NCBI GenBank assembly: GCA_020848835.1
Contig: JADLHJ010000081.1
Location: forward strand, 62,001 to 126,000
Direction of reading: 5' to 3'
Source: Candidatus Hydrogenedentota bacterium
GTDB lineage: Bacteria > Hydrogenedentota > Hydrogenedentia > Hydrogenedentales > SLHB01
Length of the DNA stretch: 64,000 nucleotides
Positions 44,189 through 54,300 of this stretch are shown piece after piece. The translations under genes and the position numbers were made by a program. The first letter of the stretch is position 1; every line of letters begins with the position of its first letter. Below the pieces are notes generated by a model. It was not told where the DNA came from. It saw nothing but the letters and a program-made list of their open reading frames with translations, and did not search any database.

Positions 44189-45955
44189 GTGTCCCCACTT
44201 CGTGCAAAAAGCAAGGCTGCTGTCGAACGAAAGGAACTTCAGAAAGCTCCGACGGGCATTGATGGTCTTGATCAAATCACCGGCGGCGGGTTGCCGCGCG
44301 GACGTCCGACGCTGATCTGCGGCGGCCCTGGTTGCGGCAAGACGCTGATGTCCATGGAATTTCTTGTCAAGGGCGCCACGCTGTTCGACGAGCCGGGCGT
44401 ACACATCGCATTTGAAGAGACGCCAGAAGAATTGGCGCAGAACGTCGCCTCGCTCGGTTTCGATGTTGCCGGACTAGTTCGTGACAAAAAGCTGTACTTC
44501 GACCACATCAAGATCGATGCGAATGAAGTCGAAGAAACCGGCGACTTCGATTTAGAGGGGCTGTTTATACGCATCGGTCTCGCGATTGATTCTGTCAATG
44601 CGAAACGGATCGTGTTGGACACGATCGAGACCCTGTTCGCGGGTCTTACGAATGAGGCGATTCTGCGTTCCGAGCTCATTCGCTTGTTCCGATGGCTGAA
44701 GGATCGCGGCGTCACCGCGATTGTAACGGGCGAGCGCGGCGAAGGGCAGCTTACACGACAGGGTATGGAAGAGTATGTTTCCGACTGCGTGATACTTCTG
44801 GACCATCGCGTGACCGACCAGCTTTCGACGAGGCGCTTGCGTATCGTCAAATACCGCGGTACTACTCATGGCACCAACGAGTATCCGTTCTTGATCCAAG
44901 AGACGGGCGTCTCGGTGTTGCCCATCACGTCGATTGGGCTCAAGCATGACGCAAGCAGCGAGCGCGTTTCTACGGGAGTGCCGCGGCTCGACACGATGCT
45001 TGAAGGCAAGGGGTATTATCGCGGCACGTCGATTCTCGTTTCCGGACAGGCAGGCACAGGCAAGACGACGTTTGCCGCGCGCTTCGCGGAGGCAGCCTGC
45101 CAGCGCGGCGAGAAGTGCGTGTACTTTGCCTTCGAAGAGTCGGAGCGGCAAATCGTGCGAAACATGCGTTCCGTGGGTATCGATCTCGATACCTGGATAA
45201 AGCGCGGATTGCTCCATGTGTTCGCGTCGCGCCCAACGTTTTCGGGACTCGAAGCGCACCTCGTGTCAATGCACAAACATATAAATGACTTGAAACCGCG
45301 AATTGTCGTGGTCGACCCGCTCAGCAATTTTATGGCGGTTGGCAGCGCATTGGAGGCGAATTCGCTCTTGATCCGATTGATCGATTTTTTGAAGAGCGAA
45401 CAAATCACGGGATTCTTTACGGATCTGACGGCCGGGCATGGCATCAAGGAACAGACAGAAGTTCAAGTCTCTTCCATCATCGATACCTGGATTCAATTGC
45501 GATCCATCGAATTGGCCGGCGAGCGCAACCGCGCGATTTACATTTTGAAATCGCGGGGTATGGAGCATTCGAACCAGATTCGGGAAGTCCGTTTTAGCGA
45601 CAAAGGAATTGAATTGATCGATGTGTATATAGGGCCCGAGGGCGTACTTACGGGCGCGATGCGCGCCAGTCAAGAGGCCAAGGAACGTGCATTGGCGCTC
45701 GAGTTGGTGCAAGCGCAACAGCGCAAACAACTTGCGATCGAGGCCAAGCGCAAAGCCATCGAAGGCCAGATCCGTGCGTTGGAGTCGGAATTTGAGTCCC
45801 TCAAGCTCGAGTCCGAGATGGTGAATGTGCAGGCGGTAGACCAAGCTTACATTGTGAGTGAAAGCCGCAAGGATATGGGGCGGCGTCGTGGAATTGATGT
45901 TGAAATGAAGGATACCAATGGAAGAGGCGCGAAGGCGCAGCGGGGAAAATCATGA
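44189..45955 (+). CDS. kaiC: KaiC-family ATPase/kinase
   Basis: About 588 aa from a GTG at 44189 (AAAGG seven bases upstream); a TTG at 44159 is the alternative. Two RecA-like KaiC domains: Walker A 'GGPGCGKT' at 45-52 and 'GQAGTGKT' at 286-293; paired catalytic Glu in 'FEETPEEL' and 'FEESERQ'. In CII, '[15 protein letters not shown]' aligns with the autophosphorylation site of cyanobacterial KaiC, with a Ser-Ser pair (428-429) in place of Ser431-Thr432. The C-terminus is a charged coiled coil ('[20 protein letters not shown]') rather than the KaiA-binding tail, and no kaiA is present. First gene of an operon with kaiB and a kinase. Confidence 0.95.
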   Translation: MSPLRAKSKAAVERKELQKAPTGIDGLDQITGGGLPRGRPTLICGGPGCGKTLMSMEFLVKGATLFDEPGVHIAFEETPEELAQNVASLGFDVAGLVRDKKLYFDHIKIDANEVEETGDFDLEGLFIRIGLAIDSVNAKRIVLDTIETLFAGLTNEAILRSELIRLFRWLKDRGVTAIVTGERGEGQLTRQGMEEYVSDCVILLDHRVTDQLSTRRLRIVKYRGTTHGTNEYPFLIQETGVSVLPITSIGLKHDASSERVSTGVPRLDTMLEGKGYYRGTSILVSGQAGTGKTTFAARFAEAACQRGEKCVYFAFEESERQIVRNMRSVGIDLDTWIKRGLLHVFASRPTFSGLEAHLVSMHKHINDLKPRIVVVDPLSNFMAVGSALEANSLLIRLIDFLKSEQITGFFTDLTAGHGIKEQTEVQVSSIIDTWIQLRSIELAGERNRAIYILKSRGMEHSNQIREVRFSDKGIELIDVYIGPEGVLTGAMRASQEAKERALALELVQAQQRKQLAIEAKRKAIEGQIRALESEFESLKLESEMVNVQAVDQAYIVSESRKDMGRRRGIDVEMKDTNGRGAKAQRGKS

Positions 45956-46302
45956 ATAAGGCGATAAAGAAATCCAATGTCCTCAAGCCTGAGGTGTGGG
46001 AGATTGAGGCGGCCGAAGCCAATTCCGGGAAGTGGGACTTGCGTCTGTATGTAGCGGGCCAGTCGCCGAAATCCATATCTGCTTTCAATAATCTCAAGCG
46101 ATTATGCGAAGAACATCTGGAAGGCAAATACAAGATTGAAGTAATTGATCTGGTGAAAAATCCTGCCCTGGCCCGGGAGCACCAGATTGTGGCAATACCC
46201 ACGTTAGTGAAACGGATTCCCGTGCCGCTTCGAAAGATAATTGGGGATTTGTCCGATACCGAGAAGACGCTCGTGGGCCTACAATTGCGTGAAGCCAAAT
46301 AA
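45952..46302 (+). CDS. kaiB: KaiB-family protein
   Basis: 116 aa, ATG overlapping the kaiC stop (ATGA). The thioredoxin-like KaiB domain is at about 27-112: '[29 protein letters not shown]' (split), '[29 protein letters not shown]' and '[11 protein letters not shown]', the canonical KaiB motifs including 'A-x-P-T-L'. KaiB binds the KaiC CI ring and alters its phosphorylation. A 25-residue N-terminal extension precedes the domain. Role here: probably modulating KaiC output to the downstream kinase. Confidence 0.95.
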   Translation: MNKAIKKSNVLKPEVWEIEAAEANSGKWDLRLYVAGQSPKSISAFNNLKRLCEEHLEGKYKIEVIDLVKNPALAREHQIVAIPTLVKRIPVPLRKIIGDLSDTEKTLVGLQLREAK

Positions 46303-46308
46303 ATCGCT

Positions 46309-47964
46309 ATGCGTAACAAAGATGCACAAACTCGAGTGAGAGACGAACTAACGTTTGAACTCGACGAAGCAATAGAGACGGTACAAGCCATTCGAGAAGG
46401 CAAGGTTGACGCCTTCTTCGTGAGCGATCACGCTGGGGATCAAGTGCTTGTGCTGGATGGTTGCGACGCGCCATACCGGTTGCTCGTGGAAAAAATGCAG
46501 CAGGGCGCTGCAACCGTTACTCGCGACGGAACTATTTTCTTCCACAATAACCGCTTTCTCGTTCTCTTGGGCATGGATGAGAACGTGACCGGGCAGAACA
46601 TCATGTCTTTGGTAAGTGAAAAAGATCGCCCCGCGCTGGAGCAACTTATCGCAGATGGAGATGCGGGCGGAAGAGAAATCGAGGTGCTGTTCCAGCGCGC
46701 GGATGGAAGCGAGCTGCCGACTTTGTTGACGCTTAGTCCGTTGCGCAATCCCGACGCGCTGTGCCTGATTTTCATCGATTTGTCCCTGCAAAAGAAGCGT
46801 GAGCACGAGCGCGTGACGCTGCAGTGGGAGCGCAATGCCCGCGAAGATGCGGAGCGTACGGCTGCCATGCTCGAGGCCACGCGGGCAGAACTGGAACAAC
46901 GGGTTGCCGAGCGGACGGACGCGTTGCGCAAGCTTGCGCTTGAGCTGACCAAGACCGAGCAACGCGAGCGAACGCGACTCGCGGAGATTCTGCATAACGA
47001 TGTGCAGCAGCTTTTAATAGCGCTGAAGACGCAGGCGACGCTGGCTAAAAAACAGCCCGCACGAATGGATCAAATACTCCCGTTAATCGACCAGGTCATT
47101 GTAGCGTGCCGTGAGCTGACACTTGGTCTTTGCACGCCTTTGTTGCACCGCTCGGATCTGAAAACAACCATCGAATCGTATGCGAACCAATTGCAGGCGC
47201 ACCACGGCCTCGCGACGACATTGCTTGCAGAAGACGAGTTGCCTGACCTACCAGAAGCGTCACGGATGATTTTGTTTGAAGCTGCACGCGAGCTTCTGTT
47301 CAATGTGATTAAACATGCCGAGAGCAAATCTGCCGACGTCGTGCTCGGTGTAGAAGCGGGCAACGTTTACGTGGAAGTGCGCGACCAGGGCCTGGGCTGC
47401 GATCCTGCAAAATTGTTGTGCGATACCAGCAACAGCTTTGGTCTTTTTTCAATTCGCGATCGCTTGACCGCCGTTGGCGGAAGGATGTCTGCCTCCAGCC
47501 AAGTTGGCGAAGGCACCGTCATTCGCATAACGGTCCCGACGAGCGACCGTTCGTTGATGCAAGCCGAGAATACGCAAGAACAGCCGGGAGAACAGCGGGT
47601 GCCGCGGGTGCAGCGCATTATGGTTGTCGATGACCACGAGATCTTCCGGCACGCCTTAATTCGGCTATTGAGTTCTCAGGGGGAATTTCTCATTGTTGGG
47701 CAGGCATCGAACGGCAATGCCGCCTGCGAATTGGCGAAGCAGGTAAAGCCGGATACCATTGTGATGGATATTTCGATGCCAATCATGAATGGTATCGATG
47801 CCGCGGGCCTCATTCGTGCGGAAATGCCGGAAGTCCGCATCGTCGGCCTGTCCATGCACGATAGCGACACGATGATTCAAGCCTTCCTGAGTGCGGGCGG
47901 TGACGCTTTCATTAACAAGACGGAACTTACCGAAAACCTCTTCGACGCACTACGCTGCAACTAG
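46309..47964 (+). CDS. PAS-NarL-type histidine kinase fused to a receiver
   Basis: 551 aa, 6 bases after kaiB. Order: N-terminal helical segment; PAS domain about 55-160 ('LLVEKMQQGAATVTRDGTIFFHNN', split); coiled coil; HisKA_3 with phosphorylated His in 'LAEILHNDVQQLL' (about 225); HATPase_c 'AARELLFNVIKHAESKSADVV' and 'VRDQGLGCD'; receiver at about 430-550 ('IMVVDDHEIFRHALIR', Asp in 'TIVMDISMPIMNG', Lys in 'FINKTEL'). There is no HTH output, so the receiver must signal to another partner. Operon position suggests that KaiBC state gates it. Confidence 0.93.
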   Translation: MRNKDAQTRVRDELTFELDEAIETVQAIREGKVDAFFVSDHAGDQVLVLDGCDAPYRLLVEKMQQGAATVTRDGTIFFHNNRFLVLLGMDENVTGQNIMSLVSEKDRPALEQLIADGDAGGREIEVLFQRADGSELPTLLTLSPLRNPDALCLIFIDLSLQKKREHERVTLQWERNAREDAERTAAMLEATRAELEQRVAERTDALRKLALELTKTEQRERTRLAEILHNDVQQLLIALKTQATLAKKQPARMDQILPLIDQVIVACRELTLGLCTPLLHRSDLKTTIESYANQLQAHHGLATTLLAEDELPDLPEASRMILFEAARELLFNVIKHAESKSADVVLGVEAGNVYVEVRDQGLGCDPAKLLCDTSNSFGLFSIRDRLTAVGGRMSASSQVGEGTVIRITVPTSDRSLMQAENTQEQPGEQRVPRVQRIMVVDDHEIFRHALIRLLSSQGEFLIVGQASNGNAACELAKQVKPDTIVMDISMPIMNGIDAAGLIRAEMPEVRIVGLSMHDSDTMIQAFLSAGGDAFINKTELTENLFDALRCN

Positions 47965-48089
47965 CGCGTCTTACACAATCTCCTCCCCTACTTCCTACAA
48001 GTTCTTGCAAGTCGGGCCGACTCCCGCAGCCGTCGCCAGCAGCCATACTTCTTGTGCGCGATACGAAGAATCGCAGAGGAGTCAGGCAA

Positions 48090-48284
48090 ATGAAACTCGC
48101 CAAACTGACCAGGCCCTTGGCCACGTCGATGCGTGAGCGTAGTTCCACATCTAAAGCTATGCCAAAGAAGATGAAGAACGTAGTGAACAATCCCGAGCAA
48201 ACGCCGCAAGAGCCCAAGCATCGCGTAAATGATCGCGACCGCGTGCGGCAAACCATGGGTGGCGACCACGTAGGAAAGCGTTGA
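48090..48284 (+). CDS. Small basic hydrophilic protein (64 aa)
   Basis: ATG at 48090 with GAGGAG about 8 bases upstream. Composition is Lys/Arg/Asn/Pro-rich, no hydrophobic core ('MPKKMKNVVNNPEQTPQEPK', ending 'GGDHVGKR'), so it may be disordered. The opposite strand has a hydrophobic frame but no good ribosome site. Unrecognised; support is moderate. Confidence 0.4.
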   Translation: MKLAKLTRPLATSMRERSSTSKAMPKKMKNVVNNPEQTPQEPKHRVNDRDRVRQTMGGDHVGKR

Positions 48285-48452
48285 CACGCCGACGACGCGT
48301 TCGTAGGAATGATGGTACGCACACCGTAAGACGCGACTGTATTTCCCGCAGACCCGACTTATCGCGGAATGAACGCGGCGTCTCGTTGTTAGAGGTGACA
48401 CCGGCGACTACTGGACGCCTGAGCAAACGAGTTCGGATTAAGGAGATTCGCT

Positions 48453-48854
48453 ATGCGTAACTACCGAGTGGCTACCAGGGCAATTGTGATGTTGAGCGTG
48501 TTGTTGTTGATCAGCGTTTCGGCAATGGCGGGCGGAACGTGGGTGAAGACACGCATAGGCCTCAACAACAAAGCGAGCGATCCACTGGCGGATGGAAAAG
48601 CGGTGTATCGCGAAAAGGATCTTGGGCTACGCCGCACGCTTCGCGTTGAGGTGGAAGATGTTTCATCGGCAACTAGCGTCGATGTGTTCGTCGATGATGT
48701 AAATGTCGGCACGATCAATCTTCTGCTCGGGGCCGGCGAGCTTGAAATCGATACAAATGATGGCGACACCGTGCCGGTAGTTGTATTTGGATCCATCGTG
48801 AAAGTCAGAGATTCTTCCGACAATCACGTCATTCTGCGCGGTAGAAACCATTAA
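48453..48854 (+). CDS. Exported small protein (133 aa)
   Basis: ATG with AAGGAG about 7 bases upstream. Signal peptide 'MRNYRVATRAIVMLSVLLLISVSAMAGG' (cleavage probably after AMA), then about 105 residues rich in Val, Asp and Thr with alternating beta pattern ('LRVEVEDVSSATSVDVFVDD'). No cysteine, no anchor. Unrecognised family; secreted or periplasmic. Confidence 0.7.
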   Translation: MRNYRVATRAIVMLSVLLLISVSAMAGGTWVKTRIGLNNKASDPLADGKAVYREKDLGLRRTLRVEVEDVSSATSVDVFVDDVNVGTINLLLGAGELEIDTNDGDTVPVVVFGSIVKVRDSSDNHVILRGRNH

Positions 48855-48921
48855 GCAAATCGAATTTGCGTGCTTGACGGCAATTTGGCTCGTGGCACGC
48901 TAAACCATGGAGGAACGAAGG

Positions 48922-49605
48922 ATGCGATGGCGACTGAATATACGGTTGATGTTCGTAATGGCGGCGACACTGGCGGTATCTGTTGCGTATGCGGCTGAAA
49001 AAATTACCGTCGTGAAAGACGCGGATGGCAAGACTATTTATCGGCATGAAGCGTTGGCAGACGATGATCACGATTACGTAACAGTTACTGTGAAGTCTGC
49101 GCCGCCCGAACCGATGGAAGAAGTAGTGCGGCTGGAATCGAAACCGGATCCCAAAGCCGTGTGGATTCCTGGGTATTGGCGCTGGGATGCCGGCGAGGCA
49201 AAGTATGAATGGGTTTCGGGTATATGGCGCCGCGAGATCCCAGACACCGCATGGATAGCCGGCAAATGGATCAAGATTGGCGACGAGTGGGAATGGCAGC
49301 CTGGCTATTGGGCGCCAAAAGAATCGCCGGACATGGTCGTTGTGAAGATTAGCCCGCCGGAACCATTGAAAGAAGAACCGGGCGCGGCACCGGGTTCAGG
49401 TTATATCTGGGTGCCGGGTGTTTGGAAATACGATTCGGATCTCGGCAAATACAAGTGGATTCCTGGTTCGTGGGAGCGTCCTGCCACAGAAGGAATGACG
49501 TATGTCCCGGGTCGCTGGATCAAGACGAGCAGCGGTAGTACATACATTCCCGGTCATTGGGACTATGAAGTGAAATCGCGCACCTACATCGTGAAGACCG
49601 ACTGA
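48922..49605 (+). CDS. Exported WxPGxW-repeat protein (YXWXXGX family-like)
   Basis: 227 aa from ATG 48922, with GGAGGA eight bases upstream (another ATG at 48907 overlaps it). Signal peptide ends at 'AAYAA'. The mature part has tandem aromatic repeats 'AVWIPGYWRWD', 'YEWVSGIWRRE', 'EWQPGYWAPK', 'YIWVPGVWKYD', 'YKWIPGSWERP' and 'TYVPGRWIK', 'TYIPGHWDYE': about seven W-x-P-G-x-W units at 20-25-residue spacing. Such YXWXXGX proteins are exported and of unknown role, often near stress or surface genes. A terminator follows at 49628. Confidence 0.82.
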   Translation: MRWRLNIRLMFVMAATLAVSVAYAAEKITVVKDADGKTIYRHEALADDDHDYVTVTVKSAPPEPMEEVVRLESKPDPKAVWIPGYWRWDAGEAKYEWVSGIWRREIPDTAWIAGKWIKIGDEWEWQPGYWAPKESPDMVVVKISPPEPLKEEPGAAPGSGYIWVPGVWKYDSDLGKYKWIPGSWERPATEGMTYVPGRWIKTSSGSTYIPGHWDYEVKSRTYIVKTD

Positions 49606-49627
49606 TTGGCGCAACTCCGAAGTCTGG

Positions 49628-49666
49628 CGCGCTGCGATCGTTCAGGTTGCAGCGCGTTTTGTTTTT
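49628..49666 (+). terminator. Rho-independent terminator after the WxPGxW gene
   Basis: CGCGCTGC (49628-49635) pairs with GCAGCGCG (49649-49656), followed by TTTTGTTTTT. It overlaps the last codons of the convergent kinase gene. Confidence 0.75.
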
Positions 49667-51321
49667 GGCGATGAATGTGTCGCAAATGCCGGAGCTGCAC
49701 CGTTTGCGCCAATGCATTCGTGGATAGTCGCCAAGAGTTCTTCCAATGCGACCCCTTTGCTGAGATAGCGGGACGCGCCCGCCTTGATCATGGCGTCCGC
49801 GATATGCTTTTCAGAATGCATGGATAGTCCGATCACTTTTATGCGCGGGTTCCTGGACAATACGATGCGCGTGGCTTCGAGGCCGTTCATGGCGCCAAGG
49901 TTCATGTCCATCAGAATTACATCGGGGTTGAGCGATGCCGCGAGATCGATGGCTTGCGGACCATCTTCGGCCTCGCCGATGACCTGGATGCTTGGCTCCA
50001 TTCGCAACAAGCCGACGAGACATTCGCGGACGATTTTATGATCGTCCACGACGAGGATAGAAATTGGTGTGGCGGAATCGCGGGCCTGAAAAATTCCACC
50101 GACATCATCGGCCTGCGGATCCGCTGTTTGCGCGAAAGTCTCGTTTGATCGTTTTACAGGCGAAGTAAGTACAATGCGCGTGCCTGAGCCTGGCGCGCTT
50201 TGGATGTCTATGGTGCCGCCCAGATACACAAGGCGCTGTTGTATCGTGAACAATCCAAATGTTGCACTCTCACCCGTGGCGTCGCGTTTTTTGGTCAGGT
50301 CGAAACCGAAGCCTCTGTCATCGACGATCAACTGGATGCGTTCATCGTCTGTACGAGACAGGAACAATTCGGCTTCGGAGACACCAGCGTGCTTTACCGC
50401 ATTGAAGAGCAGCTCGCGTGCGCATTCGAAGAGCAGGCGCCGTTCCTCGTCACTGTCGGGTTCCGCGCCGGGTTCGAAATGACAGTCCACTCTGAACTGA
50501 TGGTGGTCGGCCATTTCCTTCGCCAGCCATTGCAGCCCCGCCGCAAGCCCAGCTTCTTGTAGCACCGGTGGCGTGAGTTCGACGGTAAGCGAGCGGGATA
50601 TTGAAAGGGCTTCGCTGAGCAAGGCGTTGACTTCGTCTACGGTTGATTGGCGTGCTTCGCAATCCTTTTCGCGATTGAGAAAGGCAAGCCGCATTTTCGC
50701 GGAGACGAGCAGTTGCTGGACTGAATCGTGCAGGACTGCTGCAAGCCGTTTTCGCTCACGCTCTTCTGTTTGAATGAGTTCCGTTGCGAGCGCGCGCAAT
50801 TGATCTACGAGGGCTTGCACTTCCCCTTTGCTTTCGGACAGTGCCAGTTCCGCTTGACGACGCTCGGCGATTTCGTTCTTGAGGGCGCGGTTTATCCGGT
50901 AGAGGCTGACGAACGCGGCAACCTTCGATCTTAGTACGGCGGGGTTGCAGGGCTTATTCAGATAATCGACAGCGCCAACGTCGTATCCCTGCAACACGTG
51001 CTCGTCTTCATGGTAATACGCGGTCAGAAAAATAATTGGAAGGTGTTGGGTTTTCTTGCGTTGTTTGATGAGCTGGGCGAGTTCGAGTCCGTTCATTTCC
51101 GGCATGCGAACGTCGAGCACGAGCAACGCGAAGTCCTCTTCCACAAGCGCTTTCAAAGCGTCGTCCGCGTTTTGCGCGCGCACGAGGCGGTACTCCGGTG
51201 CGCTGAGAATGCTTTCCAGGACTTCGAGGTTTCGGGCATCGTCGTCTACGAGCAGGATATTTACGTCCCGTCCATCGTTGGACAGCGCACCTGAGCCCAT
51301 AGTGTGCAAAGTCTCCGTCAT
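49642..51321 (-). CDS. Receiver-NarL-type kinase-receiver hybrid
   Basis: About 559 aa. The ATG at 51321 shares a base with the stop of the poly-HAMP kinase gene (TAATG), so it is translationally coupled; a slightly earlier ATG is possible. Receiver 1 at about 20-140 ('ILLVDDDARNLEVLES', Asp in 'LLVLDVRMPEMNG', 'VDYLNKP'); coiled coil; HisKA_3 with His in 'AAVLHDSVQQLL'; HATPase ('ARELLFNAVKHAGVSEAEL', 'VDDRGFGFD'); receiver 2 at about 420-540 ('ILVVDDHKIVRECLVG', Asp in 'ILMDMNLGAMNG', 'SRYLSKG'). No DNA-binding output. It parallels the kinase beside kaiBC. Likely partner of the poly-HAMP kinase. Confidence 0.93.
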   Translation of the reverse strand: MTETLHTMGSGALSNDGRDVNILLVDDDARNLEVLESILSAPEYRLVRAQNADDALKALVEEDFALLVLDVRMPEMNGLELAQLIKQRKKTQHLPIIFLTAYYHEDEHVLQGYDVGAVDYLNKPCNPAVLRSKVAAFVSLYRINRALKNEIAERRQAELALSESKGEVQALVDQLRALATELIQTEERERKRLAAVLHDSVQQLLVSAKMRLAFLNREKDCEARQSTVDEVNALLSEALSISRSLTVELTPPVLQEAGLAAGLQWLAKEMADHHQFRVDCHFEPGAEPDSDEERRLLFECARELLFNAVKHAGVSEAELFLSRTDDERIQLIVDDRGFGFDLTKKRDATGESATFGLFTIQQRLVYLGGTIDIQSAPGSGTRIVLTSPVKRSNETFAQTADPQADDVGGIFQARDSATPISILVVDDHKIVRECLVGLLRMEPSIQVIGEAEDGPQAIDLAASLNPDVILMDMNLGAMNGLEATRIVLSRNPRIKVIGLSMHSEKHIADAMIKAGASRYLSKGVALEELLATIHECIGANGAAPAFATHSSPKTKRAAT

Positions 51322-54300
51322 TAACGACACAGCCATACTCGCAATAAGGATAGCAACTGCTCAATATTAACGGGTTTCGCGATGTAATCGGAAGCGCCCG
51401 CTTCGAGGCATTTCTCGCGATCGCCTTTCATCGCTTTCGCCGTGAGCGCGAGGATTGGCAAGCCGCGGAAGCGGGGGTCTTTACGAATTTCGCGCATGGT
51501 CTCGAAGCCGTCCATTTCCGGCATCATGATGTCCATCAACACCATGTTTACGTCCGGCGATTCCGCGAGCATCTCGATGGCCTGGCGTCCGTTGGTCGCG
51601 GTCAGGACTTCCATTTCGTGGTTCTCGAGTACGCCGGCGAGCGCGAAGATGTTGCGGGCGTCGTCATCGACAATCAGCACTCTGCGTCCGTGCAGGGCCT
51701 CGTTCGACAAGTGAAGCCTTTCGAGCATTTGCTGCTTGGGCTTGGGTAGATCGGAAACGACGCGGTGCAGGAACAAGGCGGTCTCGTCAAACAAGCGTTC
51801 GGGCGAGTGCACGTCTTTGAGGACGACGCTCTTGGCCATCGATTTCAATTCGGCTTGCTCCGATGTTGAAAGCTCTTTCCCTGTAAATACGATTATCGGC
51901 AGTGTCGATAGCACGGGTTCCTGTTTGATCTTGTCCAAAAGCTCGAAGCCGGTCATGTCCGGTAGGCGCAGGTCGAGCACGCAACAATCGAATGGGTTGT
52001 CCAAGAGCGCTTGAAAGGCATCCTCGCCGGAGCACGCGGTTTTGATCTCGAGATCATCGTGGGCTAGCAGTTCGACAATGCTTTTCGATTCGGTCTCATT
52101 GTCTTCGACAATGAGCAAGCGTTTGAGATGTGGCGTCACGAAGTCTTTGATGCGATCGAAGCAGGTCTCAAGTTCTTCGGTCGTAACCGGCTTGACCAGA
52201 TATGCGAAGGCGCCGTGCGACAGTCCGTGCTGCCGCTCTTCTTCCAGCGAAATAATCTGTACGGGAATGTGGCGGGTAGCGGGATCGACTTTCAAGTTAT
52301 TCAGCACTGTCCAGCCCAACATGTCTGGCAGGAAGATGTCGAGCGTGATTGCCGTGGGCAAATATTGGCGCGCGAGCGCGAGACCTTGATGGCCGCGCGA
52401 TGCGACGATGCCCTTGAACCCTTTGTCGCGCGCAAGACCCAACAAGACGCGCGCGTAATGCGGGTCGTCTTCGACGATGAGCAAGGTCGTATCGCCAGGC
52501 CCGACTGTCGCGCGGTCGTCTGAAACCGTTTCTTCGCGCGCGATGGGAAGTATCTGCATCGGAGGCGGCGCGCTGCTTGTGCTAGTTTCATTGGTCGATA
52601 TGCTGGGCCCCGCGTAGGTCAAGGGCAGATACAGGGTGAATGTGCTGCCTTGGCCGGGGACGCTGCTTAGACGAATTTCACCGCCGAGCAGCGAGGCGAG
52701 TTCGCGACTGATGGCAAGACCCAAACCGGTACCGCCGTACTTGCGGCTAGTGCCGGCGTCGGCCTGCTGGAACGCTTCGAAGATAATGCGTTGTTTCTCC
52801 GGAGGGATACCGATGCCCGTGTCGGTGATGGACAACGAGATTACGCTTTGCGCGCGACTCAACATCGGGTGGTCGGGTGTCCATCCGTCGTCTGCGCGGC
52901 GCACACGCATGGAGACGTGGCCGACTGACGTGAACTTGAACGCGTTCGAGAGCAGGTTTTTCAGAATCTGCTGCAACCGTTTCGGGTCGGTGATAAAAGA
53001 CCTGGGCAAGTCGGCGGCAAGCTCCGTGTGCAGCATGAGGTTTTTCGATTCGGCTACGTGGCGGAAGTTGCGCTCGACGCTGTCGCGCAGTTCGGTGAAC
53101 GCCATCTCCTCCGTTTCAACGCTCACGGTGCCGGACTCGATCTTGGAAAGGTCTAGGATGTCGTTGATCAGCGTGAGCAGATCGGAACCGGCGGAGTGGA
53201 TGTTGCGCGAGAATTCGACTTGTTTGGTTGTGAGATTGCCGGCCGAGTTTTCGGCAAGCTGCTGACCGAGGATGAGGATCGAGTTCAGCGGCGTGCGCAA
53301 CTCGTGCGACATGTTCGCGAGGAATTCGGATTTGTATTTGGAAGTGAGCGCGAGTTCGGCGGCCTTTTCTTCGAGTGCGCGGCGCGCCTGCTCCACTTCC
53401 TTGTTTTTGCGTTCGACTTCCACGTTCTGTTCGACCAACTGTTTAGCCTTTTCCGCGAGTTCTTCGTTGGTCTGTTGCAACTCTTTCTGTTGCGTCTGCA
53501 ATTCGGCGGTTAACTGTTGCGACTGTTGCAGCAGGTTTTCCGTGCGCATCGTCGCTTCGATGGTGTTGAGCACGACGCCGATACTCATGGTGAGCTGCTC
53601 GAGGAAGGTGAGGTAGGTCGTTGGGAAGGGCTTCAACGACGCCAACTCGATAACGGCTTTTGTTTCACCTTCGAAAAGTGCGGGCAACACGACGATGTTA
53701 CGCGGCGCGGCTTCGCCCAGGCTCGAATGAATCTGCGTATACTCGGCGGGTACTTCCGTGAGCAGGATGCGCTGCTTTTCCACGGCGCATTGGCCGACGA
53801 GGCCTTTGCCAATCGGAATGCGCTCGGGCTGATCGTGGCGTTGCGCGTAGCCCGCGAGCAGGCGCAACGACGGTTCGGGCAACATCTCGATTTGATAGAT
53901 TGCGCCTTGCTGCGCGTTCACGAGCGGCGCGAGTTCGGACATCAGCGTCTGGCCCACGGTGAACAGATCGCGCTGCCCTTGCAGCATGCCCGCGAACTTC
54001 GCGAGGTTCGTCTTCAACCAGTCCTGCTCCATGTTACGTTCCGTCGTAACGCGCAGGTTGTTGATCATCGTATTCACGTTGTCTTTAAGCTCGGCCACTT
54101 CGCCGCGCGCGTCCACCTGAATCGAACGCGTGAGGTCGCCTTGCGTCACCGCGGTGGCCACTTCGGCGATGGCGCGCACCTGCGTGCTCAGGTTTGCGGC
54201 GAGCAGGTTTACGTTACCGGTAAGGTCTTTCCAGGTACCCGCGGCGCCGGGCACGTTGGCCTGACCGCCGAGGCGCCCTTCCACGCCGACTTCGCGCGCA

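Noticed and set aside
47927-48322. Long hydrophobic frames on the minus strand opposite the 64-aa protein
   Set aside because: No ribosome site, and the plus-strand frame has GAGGAG at good spacing. Hydrophobicity is a shadow of basic/polar codons.
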